A stretch of 64,000 nucleotides of DNA from an uncultured Lachnospiraceae bacterium (GCA_902789175.1 CADANF010000005.1:1-64000); one strand, 5' to 3'; numbered from the stretch's first letter, positions 9,303 through 19,736 are shown. Numbers and translations: made by a program. The notes: generated from the letters alone by a model not told the origin.

Positions 9303-11195
9303 ATGGCAAAAAAAATAAGAGAAAAGGTAAATGATATAAAAATAAGAAAAAAAGGCCTGTTAAGCCGAATGAAAAGTATGCCGCTCACCAGCAGATTTTC
9401 TATTGTGATAGTGATCTGTATGGGAATCTTTGTGCTTATCCTTTCTGGCATACTTTTTAAAAATATGAAGGATGATGTGATAAAAGAAGGCTATAACTAT
9501 ATGAAATATGAGCAGAATGCTACGGAGGGAGTGATAGATCAGTCTATAAGTTCCATCTATATGTCTGTAAGAATATTTGAAACAGATGATACATTTATAC
9601 AGCTTCTGCTTTCTGTGGCAAAGGGGGAAAAGATTGCCACAGAAGAATTATTAGATATATATCAGGGAGATGTTAAGACCCTTACAAGGATTTCGGCCAA
9701 TAACCCTCTTATATACTGTGTAAGAGCCTATGGGGTTAATGATAATATCACCGAAATGATGTCGGTTTTATATAAGAATCAGAGAATGAAGAAGCTGCCA
9801 TGGGGAAAAGATGCGGATCCTACAGGGTGGCATCTGGACTATAAGGATTCAGTTTTCAGCGGCCTTACGGAACAGGAGGATGTCAGCCTCATATCCTATG
9901 TAGGACATCTTGATGCCGTGGGATACGGATATGTTGGCTATATAGAATCTGCCATGAAGATGGAGGATATCTTTCCTGCATTTTACAGCGCTGAAAAGGA
10001 TACAGACTGGGCCTTTTATATGGATGAGGATAAGAAGATCGTCCATGGTACCAACTGGCCGGGTAATGCTGATGAGATAGCTTCACTTATATCGGAAAAT
10101 AAGAAGATATCACTTGAAAAAAGTATAATCTTGATGAAGGTGGATAACAGGATGCTGATGGTGTTCAGTCTTCCAAATGCATCCATGAAGGGGACATATA
10201 TAGGCGTCCATGATATTACAAAGGCTGTAAATAATGTAAAGATAACAAGAAACATTTTTATTGTGATAATAATGGGAGTGATAGCTCTTCTATGGGTTAT
10301 GATCGACAGGCTCTTAGTAAGGAGGATGTTAAGAGATTTCTATGAGATCCTTGGAACTATAAGATATGTAAGAAATAAAGGTGACCTTAGCATAAGAGTG
10401 GAAGAAAGAGAAGAAGAGGGTTCTGAAATGGGAGAGCTGGCCCATCAGTTTAACCGAATGCTGGACAGGATCGAAGAACTTATGAAAGAAAATATCAATA
10501 GAGAAGTTCTGATAAAGAATGCGGGAATAAAAGCTCTTCAGAATCAGATCAATGCTCATTTTATCTATAATGTTCTTGAATCCATAAAGATGTTAGCAGA
10601 GATCGATGAGGAATATGTGATCTCAGATTCCATTACGTCCCTTGGAAAAATGCTTAGATATAGTATGAAGTGGACCAGTGGAAATGTAACTCTTAATGAA
10701 GAGATGGAATATATAAATAATTATGTAGCTCTTATGAATCTGAGAAATGATTTTAAGGTGATTCTTTCTACTAGTATTCCGGAAGAGCTCTTATTGCAGC
10801 AGATACCGAAGATGTCACTTCAGCCTGTAGTTGAAAATTCCATTCTTCATGGAATAGCACCTAGGGGAGAAGATGCAACGATCTACATAAAGGTGAGAGA
10901 AGAAGATAAATTTGGAAAAAGATCGGTAAAGATAGAGATCTCTGATAATGGCGTAGGTATGACGGATGAAGAGCTGATGAAACTGATGCAGAAGATTCTT
11001 GGAGAAACAGAAACAAATGATAAAGGACATGGAATAGGTCTTAAAAATGTAGAAGACCGTATCCAGCTTTCATTTGGTAAGGAATATGGTATGTCGATAA
11101 TGTCAGAAAAGGGTAAATATACCAAGGTTTCATTTGAACTGCCATATATTATGGGAGGAAACAGCAGTGAAAAAAATATTAATAGCAGAAGATGA
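9303..11195 (+). CDS. YesM-type sensor histidine kinase
   Basis: A 630-residue membrane kinase. It has a membrane helix near residues 35-55, an extracellular sensor region to about 315, a second helix, a HAMP region, then a His_kinase domain with phosphoacceptor His419 in INAHFIYN (most relatives have NPHFLYN). The ATPase domain shows ENSILHG, DNGVGM and GHGIGLKNV. It is co-transcribed with the anchored binding protein before it and overlaps the response regulator gene by 29 bases. The likely role is to sense a ligand bound by that partner and phosphorylate the regulator. Ala in place of Pro beside the His is a mild oddity. Confidence 0.9.
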   Translation: MAKKIREKVNDIKIRKKGLLSRMKSMPLTSRFSIVIVICMGIFVLILSGILFKNMKDDVIKEGYNYMKYEQNATEGVIDQSISSIYMSVRIFETDDTFIQLLLSVAKGEKIATEELLDIYQGDVKTLTRISANNPLIYCVRAYGVNDNITEMMSVLYKNQRMKKLPWGKDADPTGWHLDYKDSVFSGLTEQEDVSLISYVGHLDAVGYGYVGYIESAMKMEDIFPAFYSAEKDTDWAFYMDEDKKIVHGTNWPGNADEIASLISENKKISLEKSIILMKVDNRMLMVFSLPNASMKGTYIGVHDITKAVNNVKITRNIFIVIIMGVIALLWVMIDRLLVRRMLRDFYEILGTIRYVRNKGDLSIRVEEREEEGSEMGELAHQFNRMLDRIEELMKENINREVLIKNAGIKALQNQINAHFIYNVLESIKMLAEIDEEYVISDSITSLGKMLRYSMKWTSGNVTLNEEMEYINNYVALMNLRNDFKVILSTSIPEELLLQQIPKMSLQPVVENSILHGIAPRGEDATIYIKVREEDKFGKRSVKIEISDNGVGMTDEELMKLMQKILGETETNDKGHGIGLKNVEDRIQLSFGKEYGMSIMSEKGKYTKVSFELPYIMGGNSSEKNINSRR

Positions 11196-12555
11196 GAAAC
11201 TGATCCGTGCGGGTATAAGGACTATGATAAGCAGGAGCGGAGTAAAGATAGAGGAGATACTTGAAACCAATAACGGGGAAGATGCCTGGAAGATACTGCA
11301 AAGTGAAAAAATTGATGCAGTATTTACTGATATAAGAATGCCTAAATTGGATGGAATAGAATTAGTTAGGAGGATTCATGACATGGAGGAACCTCCCTTT
11401 GTTGTTGCGGTGAGCGGATATGACGATTTTGAATATGCAGTAGAAATGCTTAGAAATGGAGTGTTGGAATATCTTCTTAAACCTGTTGAAAGAGAAAAGA
11501 TAGCAGAGGTTTTAAAACTGATTCAGTCAAAGGTTGAGGCAGTGGCAAAGAAAGAAGAAAGAGATGCTTATACCAGAGTGATTGAAAAAGGAAGATACAG
11601 GGTTATGATGTTTTATCCGGGAGCACCTGTCATGGACTTAGAGGAGGATTTTAAGGCTGTGAAACTACCGGATGCTATTGATGGAGATTTCTATGTGATA
11701 AACAGCGAGGACTTTTCTTTAGATGATTATGCAGAACTGGGAGGAGTAGGTGTCAGTGCTGAACATGAAACAGAAGAAGAACTATCCAGAGCTTATCAGG
11801 AAGTAAGAGGGGCGAGGCTTACGGCATTCTGTACGGGAAAGGTTATCTGTTTTGAAAATCTCGATAGATTTAGGGATTATCCCGAGGAAGAACTGCTTAA
11901 GGAAGCTGCAAGGACCAGAAGGATACAGCTTATTGGAACAGAAAAGCAGAAGGAACTCCTTAATCAATGGGATAATCTGTTTGATGCAGCGGCAAAAGAA
12001 CTGATCTCTGCTGAGGATTTTAAAAATGAGATCACTCTAAGTCTTCGTACTATACCAAGGATATATAAGAGTTTATTTGATGAAAGAGGACTGGATGAAA
12101 GAATACTAAAATTAGAGGAACCTTTACTTTGCCCGGATATGGATTCCTACAGGGAACATTTTGTAAGATTTTTATTAAGACTTAATGGAATCTGGGAGAA
12201 ACAGGATGATGCAGAGCCTGCAAAGAAAAAGATAGCTCTTGCCATTGATTATATAAAGGAAAATTATCCAAAGGATCTTAATATGGCGGTGGTATCTAAT
12301 TATATATCCATGAATTATACTTTGTTTTCCATTGCGTTTAAGCAGTATACAGGAAGTAATTTTGTAAACTATCTTAAAAATGTAAGGCTTAAAGAAGCAA
12401 AAACTCTTCTGGTGGAGACAGATGATAAGATAATCGACATAGCTAAAGCAGTTGGATACGAAAATTATAAGCATTTCCTTAAGTTATTCAGGATGGAATA
12501 TGGGGTAAGCCCAACGGAATACAGGAAAAATATGCAGAAAGAGGAAATATTTTAA
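11167..12555 (+). CDS. response regulator with AraC-type DNA-binding domain
   Basis: A 462-residue YesN-type regulator. The receiver domain (1-120) has acidic residues in IAEDE and phosphoacceptor Asp55 in FTDIRMP. The last 100 residues are an AraC helix-turn-helix pair ending in YGVSPTEYRKN. The middle is variable. I chose GTG 11167, which has GGGAGG eight bases upstream and begins directly with the receiver; an ATG at 11134 in frame lies inside the kinase gene without support. Likely targets are its own genes or the importer that starts at 12736. Confidence 0.9.
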   Translation: MKKILIAEDEKLIRAGIRTMISRSGVKIEEILETNNGEDAWKILQSEKIDAVFTDIRMPKLDGIELVRRIHDMEEPPFVVAVSGYDDFEYAVEMLRNGVLEYLLKPVEREKIAEVLKLIQSKVEAVAKKEERDAYTRVIEKGRYRVMMFYPGAPVMDLEEDFKAVKLPDAIDGDFYVINSEDFSLDDYAELGGVGVSAEHETEEELSRAYQEVRGARLTAFCTGKVICFENLDRFRDYPEEELLKEAARTRRIQLIGTEKQKELLNQWDNLFDAAAKELISAEDFKNEITLSLRTIPRIYKSLFDERGLDERILKLEEPLLCPDMDSYREHFVRFLLRLNGIWEKQDDAEPAKKKIALAIDYIKENYPKDLNMAVVSNYISMNYTLFSIAFKQYTGSNFVNYLKNVRLKEAKTLLVETDDKIIDIAKAVGYENYKHFLKLFRMEYGVSPTEYRKNMQKEEIF

Positions 12556-12624
12556 TTTTCTTTAAATTTTAAAATTTTCAAAATTTCTGTTTTAAAATTT
12601 ACAATAAAAATTTTAAAATCTTCA

Positions 12625-12653
12625 TTCAACCCCGGTACCCTTTTCGGTAAAAT
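12625..12653 (+). promoter_or_regulatory. possible promoter for the second importer
   Basis: TTCAAC, 17 bases, then TAAAAT, about 85 bases before the binding-protein start. It follows a very AT-rich stretch after the regulator gene. A small ATGCC-GAAA-GGCAT hairpin (12712-12725) lies directly before the GGGAGG ribosome site and may protect the mRNA 5' region. Confidence 0.35.
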
Positions 12654-12735
12654 GAGTACATCAATCTGGTTCGGAGCTTTTTAAGCGAAAACTTAGAAAT
12701 ATTATTAATGAATGCCGAAAGGCATGGGAGGTAAA

Positions 12736-14100
12736 ATGAAAAAAAGATTAGTTAGTGCAGTAGTTTGCACAGCAATGGCAGCAACAATGCTTGCCGGATG
12801 CGGATCAAAGGGCGGAACAACAGAGAAAGCAACAGAAAAGCAGGATACAACAGCTGATAAAGCTTCCTCAAGCTCTGCTGTAACAGACACAGGTTATCCA
12901 GTGCTTAATGATGGTAAGCCACTTGAACTTTCTATCTACACACAGTATGCAGATGATGATTCAATGGTCCCATATGATTATGCGATTGAACAGCTTAAGA
13001 TTGCTTTTCCAAATGTAACTCTTAACAAGATCGATCAGGCACAGGACGACGGTGCTACACTTAAGACTCTTGCATCAACAGGACAGCTTCCTGATATCTA
13101 TCAGGCATCAACAGATATCATTAGTACTTTCCGTGAATCAAATCAGATCATGGTTCTTAATGATGTAGCTGATTCAACAGGATTCTCTTCAAAGCTTATT
13201 GAGAGTAACAAAGAACTTGCTTACGCTGAAGATGGAAATATGTATGCATTCCCATTTGCAGGTCAGGAATATGTACTCTGGTACTACAATAAGCAGATCT
13301 TCGAAGAAAACAATCTTGAAGTTCCAAAGACATATGATGAACTTGTAAATGTCTGCAAGGTTCTCAATGAAAAAGGTATCACACCACTTGCAATCTTCGG
13401 TCAGGAAGGTTGGATCACATCAGCAACTTTCGATGCAGTTGCAACAAGATATAATAATGGGGGAATCAAGGCTCTCGATACTGGAGCAGCAAGCATTGAC
13501 GACAAAGAGTACGTTGAGGCTGCAAAGGAACTCGAAGCACTTGTAAAGGCTGGCCTTTTCCAGAAGGATGCTACTACAACAAACTATGATAATGCAAATG
13601 CAATGTTTACAAGCGGAAAAGCTGCTATGATCATCAATGGTCAGTGGTACATTGAAGAAGCTACAAAGGCTCTCGGTGATAACGTTGACTGGATGTATTA
13701 TCCAGCTAAGGATGAAGCTTCATATGAAGCTAATAAGCATGCATTCTCAGGCGGTGGTTCAACATCAGGTTTCGCAGTAAACCCAGATTCAGACAATGCT
13801 GAAGCAGCTGCTATCGTTGCTGAATTCATGGCAGAAAAGTATTGCGAAGCTAAGGTTCTTAAGAGACATAACCCACTTGTTGCTATCAACACAGGTATGA
13901 CAAGCGAGACAGAACTTCCAGCAATGATGCAGAAGCTTGCAGAAGAGATTCCAAGCATTACATCAACAACTAAGTTCACATGGGGACTTACAAACGCAAC
14001 ATTCAATGATTCTATTCAGGCTAACACACAGGCACTTATCTCAGGTGAATATTCAGCAGATGATTTCACAAAGATGGTTCTTGAAGATACAGCTGAATAA
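12736..14100 (+). CDS. sugar ABC importer solute-binding lipoprotein
   Basis: A 454-residue family 1 binding protein with a signal peptide and lipobox MLAGC (Cys22), a Thr/Lys/Ser linker to about residue 50, then the binding domain. The start at 12736 has GGGAGG four bases upstream. Codon use is strongly biased towards highly expressed-type codons compared with the neighbouring kinases, in line with an abundant surface protein. The ligand cannot be read from sequence. Two permeases follow after a hairpin-containing gap. Confidence 0.9.
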   Translation: MKKRLVSAVVCTAMAATMLAGCGSKGGTTEKATEKQDTTADKASSSSAVTDTGYPVLNDGKPLELSIYTQYADDDSMVPYDYAIEQLKIAFPNVTLNKIDQAQDDGATLKTLASTGQLPDIYQASTDIISTFRESNQIMVLNDVADSTGFSSKLIESNKELAYAEDGNMYAFPFAGQEYVLWYYNKQIFEENNLEVPKTYDELVNVCKVLNEKGITPLAIFGQEGWITSATFDAVATRYNNGGIKALDTGAASIDDKEYVEAAKELEALVKAGLFQKDATTTNYDNANAMFTSGKAAMIINGQWYIEEATKALGDNVDWMYYPAKDEASYEANKHAFSGGGSTSGFAVNPDSDNAEAAAIVAEFMAEKYCEAKVLKRHNPLVAINTGMTSETELPAMMQKLAEEIPSITSTTKFTWGLTNATFNDSIQANTQALISGEYSADDFTKMVLEDTAE

Positions 14101-14138
14101 TTAAATTAGTGAGCTTTTTATCCATAACAATATACCTT

Positions 14139-14169
14139 GGAAAGCTATGATAATTTATCATAGCTTTCC
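14139..14169 (+). promoter_or_regulatory. perfect intercistronic hairpin between binding protein and permease genes
   Basis: A 15-bp perfect inverted repeat (GGAAAGCTATGATAA and its complement with one base between) lies in the 158-base gap and lacks a following T-run. Such hairpins usually protect the upstream transcript or reduce read-through, which would give more binding protein than permease. Confidence 0.7.
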
Positions 14170-14258
14170 TTAAAACAAGTAAAGTAGCTTGAGTTACTTC
14201 ACACATGCAATGAGTAACATAATGTTATTAGGGGAATAAATAAAGAGAGGAAATATGT

Positions 14259-15179
14259 ATGAAGAAATTCTTAGGTAATAAATTGGCGATATTCTTATTT
14301 ATGTTGCCAGCCCTTGCTATTTTCATATATTTTGATTTCATTCCTATTTGTCAGGTGTTTACATACAGCTTTACAAAATGGAATGGTGTAACTAAGGCAG
14401 CTTTTACTGGCTTAGACAATTATAAGAAATTATTTGGAACAAGCACATTCGTAACTTCTAATATAAATCAGCTTATATTTGCAGTTATTATCACAGTTTA
14501 TCAGATGGTACTTGCAACAGTATTTGCTATAACAATATCTGATCATAGAACAAAAGGCAGAGCCTTCCTTCGTGTAGCATACTTCATTCCAGTTGTACTT
14601 TCTGTTACAGTAGTATGTCAGCTCTGGGTTGCTATTCTTGATGGACAGGGACTCCTTAATCATATATTGGCATTATTCAACGGAAAAGGCCAGAACTGGC
14701 TTGGTAATAAGCACTTAGCGATCATTGTAGTTGCATTTGTAAATGCATGGCAGTGGATGGGTTATCAGTTCGCGCTTATTAATGCTGGTATTAAATCAAT
14801 ACCTAACGACTATTATGAGGCTGCTATGATCGATGGATGTACAAAGGTTCAGTCTCATATGAAGATCACAATTCCACTTCTTAAGGAAACATATAAATTC
14901 TGTCTTGTTATTTCTGTAACAGGTGGTATTAAGGCATTTACAGAAATGAATATCATGACAGGTGGTGGACCAGGACGTTCAACATATACTCTTACTTATA
15001 TGATGTATTCTGCAGCATTTAAGCAGAATAAGTACGGCTACGGTCTTGCAGCTGCAACTGTAATGGTTCTTGAATGTATGGTAGTTATGCTTCTTATTAA
15101 CTTCATCTTCAGAGATAAGCCGGATTCAGCTGAACAGAAAGCAGCTAGAAAGAAGATAAGGAGGATGGGCGTTAAATGA
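14259..15179 (+). CDS. sugar ABC importer permease, MalF type
   Basis: A 306-residue membrane protein with six helices and EAA loop YYEAAMIDGCTKVQSHMKIT followed by IPLL. Its GAGAGG ribosome site is well placed. The stop overlaps the next start (ATGA at 15176), so both permeases are translationally coupled. Confidence 0.92.
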   Translation: MKKFLGNKLAIFLFMLPALAIFIYFDFIPICQVFTYSFTKWNGVTKAAFTGLDNYKKLFGTSTFVTSNINQLIFAVIITVYQMVLATVFAITISDHRTKGRAFLRVAYFIPVVLSVTVVCQLWVAILDGQGLLNHILALFNGKGQNWLGNKHLAIIVVAFVNAWQWMGYQFALINAGIKSIPNDYYEAAMIDGCTKVQSHMKITIPLLKETYKFCLVISVTGGIKAFTEMNIMTGGGPGRSTYTLTYMMYSAAFKQNKYGYGLAAATVMVLECMVVMLLINFIFRDKPDSAEQKAARKKIRRMGVK

Positions 15180-16039
15180 AGAATGTAAGAAAACAAAAAC
15201 AGCATAAAAAACCTTCAGTAGGAAGAGTGATATTTGTTATATTCTGTTGGATTTACGCAGCATTTTCACTTTATCCTCTTATCTGGATGATCCTTTATTC
15301 ATTTAAGAATAATGAAGAGATCTTTGTAACAAATCCATTTGGATTACCAACACATTTCAGAATTGAGAACTATGCAAGAGCATTTGCTAAATATAATGTT
15401 CCAAGATACTTCTTTAATTCTGTAATCGTTGCAATATTTACAGTTATAGGTGTAATAATCTGCTCACTTCTTTTCGCATATGCAACAAGCCGTATGGAAT
15501 GGAAGGGAAAAGGATTATTCAGAACATTTATGAGTATCGGTATGTTCATACCAGCTCAGGCAATCATGATCCCTGTTGTTAAGCAGGTTCAGGCAGCTCA
15601 TTTAACAGGAAAAAGATTATCACTTATTCTCCCATATATTGCAATCAATCTTGCTTTCTCTTGTATGGTTTATTATGGATTCTTTAAAGGAATTCCTAGA
15701 GAACTTGAAGAGGCTGCTTGTATAGATGGTGCTACTATCTATCAGACCTTCGCAAGGATCATCTGCCCTCTTGTAAAGCCTGCAACAGTAACGCTTGCAA
15801 TCTACACATTCCTTAGTGCTTGGAATGAATTCATTCTTGCTAACGTTCTTGTAGGTAGCAACGATGAGTTAAAGACTCTTCCTCTCGGAGTACTTTTCTT
15901 CCAGGGTTCATTCACAACTGACTGGGGCGGAATGGGAGCTACAATGGTAATCGCTTCTTTACCAGCTATCGTAGTTTATATACTTTTCTCAGAACAGGTA
16001 GAATCAGCTATGACAATTGGTGGTGCTGTAAAGGGTTAA
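15176..16039 (+). CDS. sugar ABC importer permease, MalG type
   Basis: A 287-residue membrane protein with EAA loop ELEEAACIDGATIYQTFARI followed by ICPLVKP. It is the inner-membrane partner of the preceding gene and the last importer gene; a terminator follows and no ATPase gene is present. Confidence 0.92.
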   Translation: MKNVRKQKQHKKPSVGRVIFVIFCWIYAAFSLYPLIWMILYSFKNNEEIFVTNPFGLPTHFRIENYARAFAKYNVPRYFFNSVIVAIFTVIGVIICSLLFAYATSRMEWKGKGLFRTFMSIGMFIPAQAIMIPVVKQVQAAHLTGKRLSLILPYIAINLAFSCMVYYGFFKGIPRELEEAACIDGATIYQTFARIICPLVKPATVTLAIYTFLSAWNEFILANVLVGSNDELKTLPLGVLFFQGSFTTDWGGMGATMVIASLPAIVVYILFSEQVESAMTIGGAVKG

Positions 16040-16114
16040 TAATATTAAAAGATTCTGGAATTGGAAGATATCTGCTTTCATCTCTGGTTTCATATAAATT
16101 TCTAAACAAACATA

Positions 16115-16148
16115 GAAAGTGCAGGTCTAATTTAGGCCTGCACTTTTC
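16115..16148 (+). terminator. terminator between the second importer and the kinase
   Basis: AAAGTGCAGG pairs with CCTGCACTTT across an AT-rich loop and is followed by TTC. It separates the importer genes from the kinase gene that starts at 16222; partial read-through is possible since the T-run is short. Confidence 0.6.
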
Positions 16149-16221
16149 ATCTTGTGGCTCCAGATTTTACAAGCTATAATAATGATATTAGGGGAATACT
16201 TAAAATTAAAGAGGAATCATT

Positions 16222-18039
16222 TTGAAGATAAAGAAAAAAAATGTAAAGAAATCATCAATCATTTATAAGATTTCAGCCATAACATTTATAGTAAGTATTA
16301 TTTCAGTCTCACTGGCGCTTATCATATTAATGACGCTTTATAACAGGGAGATAATGAAGCGAAGCAGACTTCAGATAAGTGAAAGCATTAATGTTATGTC
16401 AGATCGTGCAGAATCTGTCCTTAATGAAGCACTTATCTGTGTTAATAATCTTACTCTTGAAATTAATAATATCGAAAGAAATAAGGGGATTCAAACAAGA
16501 AAATCACAGTATATAAGAAATACTCTCGTTAAAAATTCTCAGCTTTTTAAAGGGATAAATTCTACTGTTTATATAACTAAGAATGAAATGGTTTATTTTT
16601 CCAATGACAAGATGAGAGTAAGAAGAGAAAGTATTCTTAACTCGTGGCTATATAATGAACTTAAAAAAACGAAATCTGTTAAGGAAGTAATGTATATAGA
16701 TGATGAAGGCATTATGAACCTTGATGGAGATAAAAATATAGTATTTGGCAGAAGAGTAAATAGTATTGTTAATGGAGAAACTTTAGGCTACATTTTTGTC
16801 AACATGGATAGGGATTATCTTATCAGAGCTTACGATAGTGAGATAGGTGAATATTTCCTTTTTGATAAGGAATATAATTATTTAACTACAAGAGACGCGT
16901 CAAAGGAAAATAGTAAGGATGAGGAAGTTATAATTGAAAATCTGATGATGGAGGATGATGCATTTAGAGAAAAGATCCTTTCCATGAAATCAGGAGAAAC
17001 AATAGATACAGAATTTGGCACATACCTAGTGGAGATAAAGACATTTGCGAGTGGGGAGTGGACCATGGTAGGTCTTACCAATGTTAACAGATTTAATGTG
17101 ACCAATGGACAGCTTTTGCTGGTTTTAATAGTGGTTGCTATTGTTGTATTGGGCCTTACGGGTATGATGCAGCTTATCACTAAAAAATATGTTACGGATC
17201 CGATCGCAAAACTTAGAGACGGGGCTCTTAAGATAGCAGAGGGAGATCTAAGTGTTCGATTCTCCCCTAAGGGAAATAATGAAATAAGCGATTTCTCCAA
17301 TACATTTAATTATATGACGGAGCAAAATCAGCTGCTGGTAAAAAGGATAAATGAAGAATCAAAGAAGAAGAGAGAATATGAACTGGCTTTGATACAGGAG
17401 CAGGTAAAGCCGCATTTTCTATATAATACTCTTGATATAATAATCATGCTGATAGAGATGAAGAGAGCTCGTGAGGCAGAAAGAGTAACCAGAAAGCTGG
17501 CGGAGTATTATAAGAATTCTCTTTCAGGAGCAGAAGAGATCGTTTCAATTGCAAGAGAAAAACAGATTATCATAGATTATCTGGATCTTCAGCTTATGAG
17601 ATACGGAGAAAAATTTAAATATGAGGTTGATATCCCGGAGGAATTTGACAGTGTGCGCATACCTAAGATGACTCTTCAGCCTCTGGTTGAAAATGCCATT
17701 TATCACGGCATTAAATTAAGAGAGGGTTGGGGAAGTATCCGTATTTCCGGTTATGCCTTAGATGACGGGTCTGTTATGATAGTTTTATCTGATAATGGCA
17801 TCGGAATGAACGAAGAACAGCTGACGAAACTTAAAAACCAGATGACAAGAAATCCGGAAGAGATCGACAGCATTGAAATGAGCGAAATAAATGATAAGAA
17901 ACATTTTGGTGTATATAGCGTATATAACAGACTTAGACTGTACTACGGCGAAGATTATGGACTTAATATAGAAAGTAGTTATGGTGTTGGTACTAGAGTT
18001 CTTATACATCTTCCTTATGATTATAAACCGGAGGAATAG
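16222..18039 (+). CDS. YesM-type sensor histidine kinase
   Basis: A 605-residue membrane kinase with a helix near residues 15-38, an extracellular sensor to about 290, a second helix, HAMP, then the His_kinase domain with His398 in VKPHFLYNTLD. The ATPase domain has ENAIYHG, DNGIGM and HFGVYSVYNRL. It starts with TTG (GAGG seven bases upstream). Placed right after the second importer and before a regulator, it probably controls that importer. It is a paralogue of the kinase at 9303 but has the canonical Pro-His motif. Confidence 0.9.
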   Translation: MKIKKKNVKKSSIIYKISAITFIVSIISVSLALIILMTLYNREIMKRSRLQISESINVMSDRAESVLNEALICVNNLTLEINNIERNKGIQTRKSQYIRNTLVKNSQLFKGINSTVYITKNEMVYFSNDKMRVRRESILNSWLYNELKKTKSVKEVMYIDDEGIMNLDGDKNIVFGRRVNSIVNGETLGYIFVNMDRDYLIRAYDSEIGEYFLFDKEYNYLTTRDASKENSKDEEVIIENLMMEDDAFREKILSMKSGETIDTEFGTYLVEIKTFASGEWTMVGLTNVNRFNVTNGQLLLVLIVVAIVVLGLTGMMQLITKKYVTDPIAKLRDGALKIAEGDLSVRFSPKGNNEISDFSNTFNYMTEQNQLLVKRINEESKKKREYELALIQEQVKPHFLYNTLDIIIMLIEMKRAREAERVTRKLAEYYKNSLSGAEEIVSIAREKQIIIDYLDLQLMRYGEKFKYEVDIPEEFDSVRIPKMTLQPLVENAIYHGIKLREGWGSIRISGYALDDGSVMIVLSDNGIGMNEEQLTKLKNQMTRNPEEIDSIEMSEINDKKHFGVYSVYNRLRLYYGEDYGLNIESSYGVGTRVLIHLPYDYKPEE

Positions 18040-18042
18040 GAT

Positions 18043-19614
18043 TTGATAAGGATAATGATCGTTGACGACATGCCTATATTTCTTGAGTATTTAAAGGGAT
18101 GTCTGGACTGGAATCAATATGGTTTTGAAATCTGTTGTGAGGCAAAGGATGGCAGGGAGGCATTGGAAAAGATCCCGGAATACTATCCGGATGTGGTGCT
18201 CACTGATATTACTATGCCTTACGTAAATGGCCTTGAGTTAGCTGACAGGATAGTAAAGGATTATCCTAATATTTCAGTTATCCTGATAACAGGAAATAAC
18301 GAATTTGAATATGCTAGACGGGCGGTAAAGATAGGGGTTTGCGACTACATAGTTAAGCCATTTGAAAAACAGGAACTTCTTCTTAGCCTTATGAAACTTC
18401 AGGATAACATAAACCGGGCTCAGGAATTAGAAAAGAAAGAGTTAAGGGAAGAAAAGATGGAAACTGAGGATGTGGCTCGAACCATTCTCTATTCCAGAGA
18501 TCAGGGCGAAGTGGCCAGAGCAACTGAAAAACTAGCTTTTCCAGGAAAAAGCTTCCTTGTATGTGGAATTCAGTTCAGGGCAAATGAAGCTCAGGATATG
18601 GAACTTCTTAGTAACTGGGAAACAGTAATCCAGGATATGCTTAGTGAAATGATAGAGATTGATGGAAAATTCATCGTTTTCAGAGATTACGAGTCTCATA
18701 TCATCATTGTTCTTAATTTTGAAAATGAAACAGAAGCTAAGGGCTATATGGGCTATGAATTTACAGATCTTATTCAGATCGTAAGAAATCAGCTTAGTCT
18801 TGAAACATCCATTGCCATCAGTGAAATTTATAATGATGCGTCTATGATAAGAAATGGTTATTCAAAGGTTCTTCAGACCTTACGAATAAAGGGACCTGGA
18901 CAGGTTTGGGACTGCAGAAAAAGAGAATATGACAGAGCAACAGTTGACCGTGAAAATGAGGCAAATAATAATACGTTGGATATTATTTCTGCCATCATAC
19001 ATGATCTTCATACAGGCAATGAGAAACAGCTTCTTGAAGATATAGATCAGGCCTGGGACAGGATAAATAATAAAAATATCACAGCCCCTATCAGTGAAGA
19101 AGGATTTGCTTCCGCCATACTAAGTATACTTCTTACAGATATAATAACTGCCGGTTTATCTTTAAAAGCTCTTTATGGAGAAAACTTAAAACCTGAATAT
19201 TTTGTAGCTTCAGCTGCGAATACAGAAGAAAGAAAAGAACGTATTAAGGAATTATTTTTAAAGAGACTTGCCTTTGGAAAAGAAGGAAATGCAGAAGAGT
19301 CAGATGATGCTATCCAGACAGTTAAAAGCTATATGGAAGCAAATTTCTCTGACCCGGCTCTTCAGATTTCAGACATGGTAAACCTTGTTCCGATGAACCA
19401 GACATATCTTAGAAAGCTTTTTAAAGAAGACACAGGCATGACTTTAAATGAATATCTTACCAAGCTTAGAATGGAGAAAGCTCACAGTCTTATATTAGAG
19501 ACTGAAGATAAGCTTAGCGATGTAGCTGAGAGTGTAGGATACATGGATGTAAGCTATTTTTCAAATTGCTTTAAAAAGTATTATGGTACTTCTCCAAAAT
19601 CGCTGAGAGGATAA
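18043..19614 (+). CDS. response regulator with AraC-type DNA-binding domain
   Basis: A 523-residue regulator: receiver domain with IVDDM and Asp55 in LTDITMP, a long middle region, and a C-terminal AraC helix-turn-helix pair ending YYGTSPKSLRG. It starts with TTG, with GGAGG eight bases upstream; an ATG four codons later is possible. It begins three bases after the kinase stop, and forms with it a two-component pair, probably controlling the importer upstream. Confidence 0.9.
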   Translation: MIRIMIVDDMPIFLEYLKGCLDWNQYGFEICCEAKDGREALEKIPEYYPDVVLTDITMPYVNGLELADRIVKDYPNISVILITGNNEFEYARRAVKIGVCDYIVKPFEKQELLLSLMKLQDNINRAQELEKKELREEKMETEDVARTILYSRDQGEVARATEKLAFPGKSFLVCGIQFRANEAQDMELLSNWETVIQDMLSEMIEIDGKFIVFRDYESHIIIVLNFENETEAKGYMGYEFTDLIQIVRNQLSLETSIAISEIYNDASMIRNGYSKVLQTLRIKGPGQVWDCRKREYDRATVDRENEANNNTLDIISAIIHDLHTGNEKQLLEDIDQAWDRINNKNITAPISEEGFASAILSILLTDIITAGLSLKALYGENLKPEYFVASAANTEERKERIKELFLKRLAFGKEGNAEESDDAIQTVKSYMEANFSDPALQISDMVNLVPMNQTYLRKLFKEDTGMTLNEYLTKLRMEKAHSLILETEDKLSDVAESVGYMDVSYFSNCFKKYYGTSPKSLRG

Positions 19615-19691
19615 AAGAATGCTGGGTAGTAGAAATATACATAATAGATTATTCGGATAATATAGTAGATTAATAACGAAGCAGGATAATA

Positions 19692-19736
19692 AAAAAGTAC
19701 CGGATGTTTTGGTCAGTAACACATCCGGTACTTTTT
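19692..19736. terminator. bidirectional terminator between convergent genes
   Basis: A perfect 16-bp stem (AAAAAGTACCGGATGT and its complement) with a 13-base loop. It has an A-tract and a T-tract and serves both the regulator gene ending at 19614 and the minus-strand gene ending at 19769. Confidence 0.85.
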
